Translations under genes and position numbers: made by a program
Source: Euclidia mi
Taxonomy: Eukaryota > Arthropoda > Insecta > Lepidoptera > Erebidae
Reading direction: 5' to 3'
Assembly: GCA_944739405.2 (NCBI GenBank)
Contig: OX123190.2
Span: 63,445,805 to 63,509,804, forward strand
DNA: 64,000 bases
Shown here: positions 9,407-21,400 of the stretch, one piece after another
How positions within the stretch are numbered: the first letter of the stretch is position 1
Layout of the letters: the number at the start of each line of letters is the position of its first letter
Notes under the pieces: generated by a model
Seen by the model: the letters and a program-made list of their open reading frames with translations, nothing else
Database searches by the model: none
What the model was told of the DNA's origin: nothing

Positions 9407-12400
9407 CTGGAATTAAAGTTTTGGAGATAAAATATGTGCTTTCACCCCTTGAGGGTCCTACGGGCACGGTGTGCCCATAAGGATTTGTGTGAACTTCACT
9501 CCGGTGTTGTGTGATTGGTTACAATAAAAACGTACATCGACTAGTTACAGATTAACCAACATAATACCATCCATTTTTACAATATTTCCAACGTTGCAAC
9601 CGAGAAAAATAATAAAATTGCTGATTTCGGTGCTCAGTTTTCTCCGTGCCGCCATATTGCGCTGTGGCGATGACCTAAGTTGAATTTGTGATTTCTTTTA
9701 AATGTGTTCTCAACGCAAACGTTAAGTGATTGTATTAGTATTATATATTAAATTATTGACAATTTAGTGAAGTATATGTTTTAAATATTGTTTTAGCCAG
9801 TTATAAAAACAAAAAAAGTGTTAGCAGGCCTCCTTCACTCGGCCGTACCTACAGCGATAAGTGCCTACCCTTTGGCGCGGCTTCCAAGCCGCGTCGTCAC
9901 CGCTCGCGCGCAGGGCTAGCTAATAACGTGAATTTTAATAGTGAACATCAAAAATGTTCACATCACAAGTCTGGTGCGAAGTATTGCTCATTTAACGGAT
10001 GTGTGTCGGAAGCAACTTGAAATTTTGATTTTATTTATTTTACGAGAGCAACTTGAAAATTGTACTTTTTATTTGTTGAGATATCTCAACGATTATGGTG
10101 TCAAATTAAAGGTCTAGTTCAAAAACCATTTTATCTGTATGAGTCATGTAAATCGGTCTACGCGTTTAGGAAATAACTAAGAATTAGTATAGTGAAAATG
10201 TAAACCACAAGAATTTTTGTGGCTTTCGTTCTACGAGCTCAAATAGTGGGATAGGATACTTATAGTATAAATATTTATTATTAGGTACGTGGTCAAGTAG
10301 GTAGATAGACGATGAATAAATATTATAGTAGCAGCGGCAAGTCGACAACCCTAGCGCACCGCTCCGCGCCAGACAGCGACAGCGTTATGTGTTAGAAAAG
10401 AGCGGGAACAGTTAGGTCAATATCGCGTTAGGTACTGAATGCTCATGCGAGCTGAATTGCACTTTCTTGCTTAGTAGCAAGAGTCGCCATTTCTTTAAAT
10501 TGGTTTGCGAAGTGGTGCTTCTGTTCGTAAGAACTATCTATTCTGTGGTGTTAGTAACTTTTGTGATGCAATTTTCGGGCGTTGGCCGCTAGCCATCCTC
10601 CATATTTTAAATGATTATATGTAAATATTTATTAATTACTTTACTAAATATAGATAAGTTTCTCACATAGTTGTCTTAGAATACATTGTTTATTAGACAT
10701 TTCGTTTTGTTTTTGCTATAAATAGGTATAAACATGTTTTGTGGGTGAGAAATGTTTTCCGTCGGATCGTCAAAATGGCGCAAATTTTTCGCTGCTATGA
10801 ATAAATGGTTATTGTGAAGTAATATCGGTGAACTGTGCTAAATTAATGTATATAACCGTCGCGTCGTCTACCCGTGTCAATATTAGTGCAGTGAGAAAGG
10901 GAATTTCGTGAATAATTTATATATATTTTGGAAAAATGTTTCACATGGTGTAAGAAAAAACAAAGTGACCTGCATTTATCAATTTTTTGACATGAAAAGG
11001 TTAAAGGTAAGCTATTTTAATATAATTCTCATATAGAGTAACTTCTGAACTGTATATGGTTTAAAATTTACGTCATATAATTATACCAAACGTGAGAAAA
11101 TTAAAGTTTTATAACCTAGGATCTTATAAACGTTACATCTTCAAAATGGCTGAACACTACCGGAGAAAATGCATTTTAGAGCGGGGCATGCGAGGGGTTA
11201 ACTTATGTGTGTGTAGCGGTAGCTACATACAACTGAGGCTATCTAGCGAGCGACGACGAAAGTCTCAACAATCCGGCGACATCTATCGGACACAATGCGA
11301 CGGGAAACAAGGTGCTGAATCGCACAAGCAGAGTTTGCACGCTGAGTTGTATATATACAACATCCTAAATACGTCCGTCGGACTGACAGTCCACCAGGCG
11401 CGATCACCCAGCCTGGTTAGAGGATCCTCCCTCTAGTTGGAGGAACACCACCTTTTCTTCCTCCACATGCATTAAATTGTGCATGATCGCTTGCTAAACG
11501 GTGAAAGAATACATCGAAAAAAATAAACCTATATAAAGAGTTCTCCATAGTGACCCCGCAGGACATTTCAAGTCTGCCAATCCGCACTTTGCCAGCTTGA
11601 TATACTATTTCCTAACTCTTCTCATAACAAGAAGGGTTAGGAAATAGAGCTAGAGTTGTGAGACAGATTATAAAGAAGACAGATCTGGGCATCGCTAGCA
11701 TTAGTTTCTCGTAAACTTGCCGAAAACTGATGCTGAAAGTTGTGAGTATCGCCGGAGGAAAATGAATAATAAAACCTTACAACTTGCTTCAACATGCAGC
11801 ACGATAATCACAGTCTCTCGTAGATTAACTTTCTAAAGTTTCACTTCTACCATGTGTAAGTGTCACACACACAATCATATATTTCTTTGCATCAAACCTT
11901 GGAAGTTATAAAAAATATCACGTAGGAAACGTGATAGGTTTTGTAAGGTCTACTTTGGCATCAATATCTAAACCGGAAATATCTCTTCTACCATCTACCA
12001 AGTAGCACACTCACAAACCATCTTAAATGTTAAAAGCTCAACTCACTTAGTATCAGCAGGCGCGTGTTCGTGCGTCTCTAGCTCCACGTGCTCGGGTGGT
12101 GCACTAGGCTCGAGCTCTTGCTTCTCGTCCAACAGCGGCGCCTTCTCTCCCTCGTCGTCAGAGTTTTTGTCTTTCTTGCGTTTCTTCTTGTTTTTCGACT
12201 GCTTGTCGCTCTCGGAGCCCGGCCCGCGGTATTCGTACTGCAAGATAATTTTGTATATTACAATAATTTATCATGTATTTCTACGTATTGCTGTGTATAT
12301 CTTTTCCTTTGTTTTTTTTTAAATAATGCCCTCTCTAGAAATAAATTCTATATCGTGGGATGGCTGTACAAACATTCCAGCAATGGACACACATAAAACA

Positions 12401-15400
12401 CTGCAGCACTAGCTCGAAGCAATTATTTGTAGATCATTAAATGTCGTCCTGTATAAGGATCGCGATCATTTAATCAATAGCAATTTCTATCGTGCGCTAT
12501 TGATAGGCGTCATAAGTGTGCAATATTGCCAACTCTCAACAGAGTCATAAGAATGTAAAGGGACATCAATTGAAATGTTTTTGGCTACACTTGTTTTAAG
12601 TGGTCGCATTGCCAATTCGAGCTTCGCCAAATGTGCATTTGAGCCACACAAGAATCCACAAACTGTAGTCTGGGCGTACTTTGTGTTTCTGATTGTAAAA
12701 CAATCTCTGCGACCCAGGCTTTAATCCGACCGCGAGAGTTGTTTAAAAAAGTAAAGTATTCATCATCTATACATTTAAAAATACTCACTTTATACAACGG
12801 CCAGAACGAAGCGAAGAAGCCAACGTCCTCGGTGAGGTTAGGTAGCAGCCACAAATGATGTCTCGATAACGTCAGCATCCAAACCAGGCAGAAGACAACT
12901 ACGCGTAGAACTGTGAGCGCTATGATCATAACTAGGAAACCAGCGGCCGCGATACTCAAGTAATATACGCCCTTTCTGCAATTATAAGAAACACATCATT
13001 AAAATCACAAGTCATCGCAGAGCCCAAATTACTACTAGATGACGAGGTATAATATTAAATACGCGTACACACATCACTAGACAGCTTATATTTTGTCAAC
13101 CTAGCAACATCATTAAGTACGAGTCTGTGTGGATCATATTTTAAGATAAATAATTAATAGCATTTTTATAGCTTGTTTAATAATACACGCAGTGAGCTAT
13201 ATAGATATATCAAAGGCAAGTACTTTCGTCATAAAGCAAATATTTCCTAAAGTGAACAAGGGATTGTTATAAAGAAGAATAGTACTGGGCCTAGGACGCT
13301 TCCTTGAGGAACGCTAAATCTAACAGCTGTATGTAGAAGTGTGAGGTTCTTCTAGTAACTATAACGCATTGTTGTCCGTTACTTAAATAAGACGAAAACC
13401 ACTATAATGCGTGTCCTCCGATCCTAAGATTCTGAAGTTTGTCTATCAATGTCTGATGTGACAACACGTCGAAAGCTTTTGACAAATCTAAGAACAATTC
13501 TTTAGCTAAGAAATTTTTATTTGAGTTTGTCACCACTTCTTTTATCGAGGAAAATATAGCTAATCTAGTTGGTTTGTTGTTCTGAAAGCCAATAATATTC
13601 ATGACTGATGACATGAAATGTTTTAGAGAAATTAATTTATCTATTATACATACATTTTCAATCAATTTTTATTTTATGGGAATCAGGGTAATCGGGCGAC
13701 AACTATTGACATCACATATTTTACTTTTTTAAACAAGGGCTATATAATGGTATGGTAATATACACAGGTGTGGCGACAGCCTAGTGACGTACGTAACGGG
13801 CTACCGAGAATATGGTCTTGGGTTCGATCCCTAGGTACCTTGGGCACACACCTCTGACTTTTCGACGTTATGTGTGCATTACAAATATTAATTATCGCTC
13901 ACTTTATAATGTACCCGGTAGATGGCAATAGGCTCGTCCTCTATTACATTAGGATCGAAACAGAACTGGCGAAGTGTGGGTGTTTAATACACCTCTGCCT
14001 CTGTCACCTTTGGGGATAAATAATACATACCGGACAGTGGCGGGCCACAGCGGGAACATGCAGACGGTGATGGTGCCGCAGACGACGAGCGCGCCGCACA
14101 GCCAGTAGTACCACGGCTTGGGGTCGTAGATCCACACGTACTAGTAGTATGACTCGCTCGTTACGTACTGTAGTGTAATGTAGTATACATACCGGACAGT
14201 GGCGGGCCACAGCGGGAACATGCAGACGGTGATGGTGCCGCAGACGACGAGCGCGCCGCACAGCCAGTAGTACCACGGCTTGGGGTCGTAGATCCACACG
14301 TACTAGTAGTATGACTCGCTCGTTACGTACTGTAGTGTAATGTAGTATACATACCGGACAGTGGCGGGCCACAGCGGGAACATGCAGACGGTGATGGTGC
14401 CGCAGACGACGAGCGCGCCGCACAGCCAGTAGTACCACGGCTTGGGGTCGTAGATCCACACGTACTAGTAGTATGACTCGCTCGTTACGTACTGTAGTGT
14501 AATGTAGTATACATACCGGACAGTGGCGGGCCACAGCGGGAACATGCAGACGGTGATGGTGCCGCAGACGACGAGCGCGCCGCACAGCCAGTAGTACCAC
14601 GGCTTGGGGTCGTAGATCCACACGTACTAGTAGTATGACTCGCTCGTTACGTACTGTAGTGTAATGTAGTATACATACCGGACAGTGGCGGGCCACAGCG
14701 GGAACATGCAGACGGTGATGGTGCCGCAGACGACGAGCGCGCCGCACAGCCAGTAGTACCACGGCTTGGGGTCGTAGATCCACACGTACTAGTAGTATGA
14801 CTCGCTCGTTACGTACTGTAGTGTAATGTAGTATACATACCGGACAGTGGCGGGCCACAGCGGGAACATGCAGACGGTGATGGTGCCGCAGACGACGAGC
14901 GCGCCGCACAGCCAGTAGTACCACGGCTTGGGGTCGTAGATCCACACGTACTAGTAGTATGACTCGCTCGTTACGTACTGTAGTGTAATGTAGTATACAT
15001 ACCGGACAGTGGCGGGCCACAGCGGGAACATGCAGACGGTGATGGTGCCGCAGACGACGAGCGCGCCGCACAGCCAGTAGTACCACGGCTTGGGGTCGTA
15101 GATCCACACGTACTAGTAGTATGACTCGCTCGTTACGTACTGTAGTGTAATGTAGTATACATACCGGACAGTGGCGGGCCACAGCGGGAACATGCAGACG
15201 GTGATGGTGCCGCAGACGACGAGCGCGCCGCACAGCCAGTAGTACCACGGCTTGGGGTCGTAGATCCACACGTACTAGTAGTATGACTCGCTCGTTACGT
15301 ACTGTAGTGTAATGTAGTATACATACCGGACAGTGGCGGGCCACAGCGGGAACATGCAGACGGTGATGGTGCCGCAGACGACGAGCGCGCCGCACAGCCA

Positions 15401-18400
15401 GTAGTACCACGGCTTGGGGTCGTAGATCCACACGTACTAGTAGTATGACTCGCTCGTTACGTACTGTAGTGTAATGTAGTATACATACCGGACAGTGGCG
15501 GGCCACAGCGGGAACATGCAGACGGTGATGGTGCCGCAGACGACGAGCGCGCCGCACAGCCAGTAGTACCACGGCTTGGGGTCGTAGATCCACACGTACT
15601 AGTAGTATGACTCGCTCGTTACGTACTGTAGTGTAATGTAGTATACATACCGGACAGTGGCGGGCCACAGCGGGAACATGCAGACGGTGATGGTGCCGCA
15701 GACGACGAGCGCGCCGCACAGCCAGTAGTACCACGGCTTGGGGTCGTAGATCCACACGTACTAGTAGTATGACTCGCTCGTTACGTACTGTAGTGTAATG
15801 TAGTATACATACCGGACAGTGGCGGGCCACAGCGGGAACATGCAGACGGTGATGGTGCCGCAGACGACGAGCGCGCCGCACAGCCAGTAGTACCACGGCT
15901 TGGGGTCGTAGATCCACACGTACTAGTAGTATGACTCGCTCGTTACGTACTGTAGTGTAATGTAGTATACATACCGGACAGTGGCGGGCCACAGCGGGAA
16001 CATGCAGACGGTGATGGTGCCGCAGACGACGAGCGCGCCGCACAGCCAGTAGTACCACGGCTTGGGGTCGTAGATCCACACGTACTAGTAGTATGACTCG
16101 CTCGTTACGTACTGTAGTGTAATGTAGTATACATACCGGACAGTGGCGGGCCACAGCGGGAACATGCAGACGGTGATGGTGCCGCAGACGACGAGCGCGC
16201 CGCACAGCCAGTAGTACCACGGCTTGGGGTCGTAGATCCACACGTACTAGTAGTATGACTCGCTCGTTACGTACTGTAGTGTAATGTAGTATACATACCG
16301 GACAGTGGCGGGCCACAGCGGGAACATGCAGACGGTGATGGTGCCGCAGACGACGAGCGCGCCGCACAGCCAGTAGTACCACGGCTTGGGGTCGTAGATC
16401 CACACGTACTAGTAGTATGACTCGCTCGTTACGTACTGTAGTGTAATGTAGTATACATACCGGACAGTGGCGGGCCACAGCGGGAACATGCAGACGGTGA
16501 TGGTGCCGCAGACGACGAGCGCGCCGCACAGCCAGTAGTACCACGGCTTGGGGTCGTAGATCCACACGTACGCGTCTGCTGTGTCTAGGAACAACTGCTC
16601 CATGTGCATCTCAAGACGGATCTTGCGTTTTTTCTTCTCTTTCTCTTTCACGTCTTTCGTGTCCTGGAAACAGATATGTTGGTTTTACTAGAGGTTAACA
16701 GACATTATTGGATTGATGTTCGCATCCGCACGCGCAATCCTCGATCTTGCTTTTGGCGTGCATCAGGCGGACGTTCAGTGTTCACTTTATTCAACCCTAA
16801 ATTGGTCACCCAGATGTGATATTCCAATTTAGAGAGGATCTTGGTTCGGGTAAATGAAACGAGTTGGTGCTTGAAACGGTGTGGTGTGCGTTTATTGTAA
16901 ACGGATTGACATGATACATGTGCACTCTTACGCGGTAAGGTAATCTGTGTCCAGGGAGCACGCAGCGCATCTCATAATAAAGAATATAATACTGTTCCCT
17001 ACAGTTCGATAGCAAAAACTGTGACACGATATTTTATAAGAAGATTATAATTTGTACGTTTACGAAATATTGGCGTAGTGTTTTTGTATTGGCTTTCTTA
17101 TTTAGCGGGTTATGTTTTATTTTATCAAATTATTTTTTATATTTTATTTATTAACCCACAATTTCAATACTGGGTTTACTGGGTACTGGCAGAATGACGA
17201 GTTACTTGTTCAGACGACGGCGTGACGAGTATAATAAAACTATTCTTGAAGACCGATCTTCTTCATCGGTAAGTGGTAGTGGTAATAATTTATTTACAAA
17301 TAGTGGCAAGGTATATACAAAAATTTACATTCAGAGAGGTTACTGGTGGCGATGAGCACAATATCGATATTGACCAATAAAAGGAGACTTACAACTAACG
17401 GTTCTTACATGACTACATATTATAACTAGCTATAAACACAATTTGATTTACATCGGTCAACTTACTCTAACTAGCACTCTGTCCTTCACGCACACTTTAT
17501 AATAAAGTGGCACACTGAACAAAACTCGGTGGCCGCGACATTCGTCGCCAGTCAGATGTAATGCGTTGGCGAGGCAGGTGGACGGCGCGCGCGCTCGCGT
17601 ATGCGACGCGACGAAGCGTTATCAGCTCTCATTAGTTATCAGCTATCACACTTATCTGTTGATTACGCTGCGTAGGGTTGTGCGTACTGTGCAAGTAGGT
17701 ATGTGCATATGGGCGCAAATTTATATAGAATGATTATATTGATACAAAAATGTTAATAATATTTAAGATTGATATTTAAATAACTATTTGTGAACACAGA
17801 ACTGAGAACTTCACTACTTTACAATATTAGACACTGTATTGGCTGCTTAACCGTTTTATAAAGGTTGGGTATTTAATTTATCGCTTAATTATTGAGATAT
17901 CTTCAGAAACTTTCAAAGTAAAATCAATTAGTATTAAATAACATGATTCTGACACTTATTATTATGTTTTCGGTAATAAATAACATGCGATTATATTCAC
18001 ATCCTGTTGATAGCGCCATCTGTTGACAATGTTGTAAAGCAGCGTTTGGTTAATTAAATAAATTTGTTATTCGTGTAAAATAAATCATTTGGTGTTGTGC
18101 AAAATTCATTACAATATTAATGTAGAATTTTGATTAGTTTATAAGTAATTAATTGTATAGTAATTTCAATTATATGTTGTAAAGGAAGTGGCAGTTGTTA
18201 AACGTTAAGTGTAGGTAGACGGTTATTGTATAAAAAGGACTGTAGATCACATTTTATTGCAGTTCTGTGCTAGTAATCGTCTGAAAATAAACCAAGTAAT
18301 ATTACGTGAGTGTTTTTATTATGGAGTCTGGACACCATAACCCTGGCGTATCGCCGACAGCAGCGGTGGGATAAACGCCCCCTAAGAGACATCGGGATCT

Positions 18401-21400
18401 ACGGTTAGCGCGAGAGTGATGGGTCTCTTGGCTTAGCCGCCATTACCAAGGATGACCTGAAGACTGATGCGACAAGCGCTTGGAAGTCGTGTTTGGCGCT
18501 AGGCAACCCTGGTCGGAGACCACACGGTGTGTCGGAGTTATGGCGAGCAAGTCTACACTTCACGTGAGGCCACGTGCGAGCGAGAGCGAGAGCGACAGAG
18601 TGACTACGACGGGGTGCACGCACCGGGGTGTGCTGTGGCGTGAACGCTGTTCTGCTCCGAGTTCTACCAGAGGTTGCAGATGCGGCTTGTTGATGCACTG
18701 ACCAGAGGTATTTATTTAGAGCTGATTTGATTAGTTTTTGAGAAACAACCTAATTTTATAAATTATGGTGCTTACACGATTACCTACTATCTCCGTAAGG
18801 ATTACCAGATAAACATTATACAGTCAAAATTACGAACGTTACACCCCAAATAGAACTTATAGGTAACTGTTGTTTATCCACGTTTGGTACATAGCAGTGC
18901 TACTGTGCTTATAGTCATGTTATGCCGTCGGCTGGGGCTCTTGTCTGTTTATTAATCGTTAGGCCATGTCGGAAACTATCTGTAAAGCTTACTTATCTAC
19001 ACAAGAAAGAGAAAATAGCTTTGTTGTTATTTGGTTCTACTAATGTAATTATTAGTAAAGAACGCTATAGCTGCCCTTTTCAAGTTGAAGCTCGGACGTA
19101 GATCCATTTTATAAATTACCTGATTTGCTTTCAGTGTAAATAAGCTAATTGATGTGCTGAATATGAATTCAATTGGTAGTCAATAGGTTATCTCAATAGT
19201 AAAACATTAAAGCAATCAAAACATTATTTATAGCCCTTGGTTACACATTACATAAGGCTAACTAACTGCATTACTTATGGCTAATGCTCACGGGCGCGAT
19301 TATATGAAGCCTCGCTTGATAAATGACTATCCACCACAAAAATAATTATTTGCATAGAACCAGTTGTTTCACAGATAAGTGCATTCAACAAAACAAACTT
19401 CAGTTTTATTATATTAGTACAGATAAATATTCAGAAGGTAGATATAAAAATAAATTTGTGATATATATTTTTAAAGGTAATATTTGTAAAGTTACGAAAT
19501 AGGTTTTATTATATATTTGTGGACTCTGTAGGTGCCTACATGATTTCATTTTAACATTATGTTGAAATTGTTACTGTCAACTTGCAGCTCAAGTTAAGGT
19601 TATAAGACAAGGGAACCCAACATATCTTAATATTTGTCGTTTAATTTTATACCTGTATAGAATGATTTGTTCCGACCATGATACGTCCTTGCTTAACCCA
19701 AACTACTGAAGCTAGAGACATCAGATCTGGACGGTGGATTTCTTTGTGGACGTGTGCACTCACTTGGGTTCTATAGTGGTCCGCCTCTAAACATTTTCGG
19801 TTGAAAGTCTTGAGGCAGGTGACTGCTGATCTTTTATAAATGCCGGGCCTTAGTGTTATACTTGGTAAATGCAATTTGTTTTGTTTGTGGGTTCATTTGC
19901 AAAGTTGGTTGCATCTATATTCGGGATGACAAACAGTGATAAACCAATAAAATTTAGTGCCAACCTTATTGCTTAGCTCTTGTGGGATACAAGACGGTTA
20001 GAAATATGATTATTAGAATAATGGTAAGTGGGTGTAAAGAACATGATGTGAAAATCCATATTATCTCTTTTCCCATTTAGCAGTATTTATTCTTGGCAAA
20101 TAAAAGTAGTTGTGTGGACTGCTCATGCTTTATTTCTAAGTCAGTTGTGATTGGTCAGTTTAAGTTTATTTATTCGGATAAACAATTATTAATTGTGTAT
20201 GAATTGATAAGAATTACATAGGCACCACATGTTAACAGTTTAAGATAAATATTAACATTATTTGGAAAATTCCCTTAAATATAAAGTCAAATAAAATTCA
20301 AGTTGAATTACATAATGAAGGAGGGGACGAATGATAAATGGAAACATTCATTTCAGAAAGAAAGGTCTATTTGAATTAATTATAAAATACCAATATCTGA
20401 GTGTCTTTATTGGCTTTTATGGTTTATTGTAGTAAATTTCTTAGCTGAGTGGAATCATTTTTAGAAATAAGACTGCACTACTCTTGCTTTGTAATATTGG
20501 TAGCTTGTAAATTTCTCTTTTATGGCTCAGTTGGCTAACAGTTCAACAATTTCACAGCTTGCACTATGCCTAAAATATTCAATATTGGATTAAACATGTT
20601 CTTACATGAGTAATAATTAAAGCACTAGTATTTTCGAAATTCTTGGATCTGCATGGTTTGAAATCATTTCATATTTATCACCAACAGTCTGACTGTTCAC
20701 GGCTGAACATAGGCCTCTCTTTGTTCTTGCCATCTTGTTTTCCTGTTTGATGAGGATAAAACTTATTTTGAATATACTAAGTTTTAACTGTTTTATCAAA
20801 ACTGCAAAATATGGGTATCCTGATAACTTTATGTTTGATTATCTAAAATGGCACTGTCAGACAGAACCTGAGAAAATTCAGATTGTCTTTTGTATTTTAC
20901 CTTATGGGTAAAATATGGGCTCCAACACTGTTGTAGCTAAGATAACTATAGGTTGAACATGCCTGATATATAGATATAGCTTAATAGACCGGACCACTTT
21001 GTAAGAGTAGAATTTTATTTCATCTACAGTTACGAAGGTTCATGGAACTAATATTTGGGTGGGAAATGTTGCCCACCACCTGTCTTTTGAGTGTTGCAGG
21101 TTGATGATGACATCCTAGCAGATGACCTGACCTTAGTGTGAAGAGAGGATGGACGAGCGGTCCTTTACTGATTGGTATGTATGGATGACGGTGGCCCGCC
21201 CTTTTGACGTCGGTGGTTTTGTGTGTGGGCTACGCGCACACATGCCACATGAGTGCTGTACTGAGCTCGAGTCAAGCATTGTTTGCTAACCTTTGTTGCT
21301 GATCAACAACTGTATGAGCAGCTTGACCGTATGGGCGGAGGATTCGTCAGATACCGATTTACGTGGGGGGTCCTCTACCTCCTCCACTGTCGTTCTTGGA

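Noticed and set aside
11092..11436. 114-codon + strand ORF in Sec62 intron 7
   Set aside because: No recognisable domain, odd composition, and its 3' end runs toward SINE-like sequence; length is within chance for a GC-richer patch.
12043..12243. Sec62 ending at the TGA right after exon 7
   Set aside because: AAGTGAGT is a consensus donor, and exon 8 at 9406-9271 continues in frame with a typical Sec62 C-terminus.
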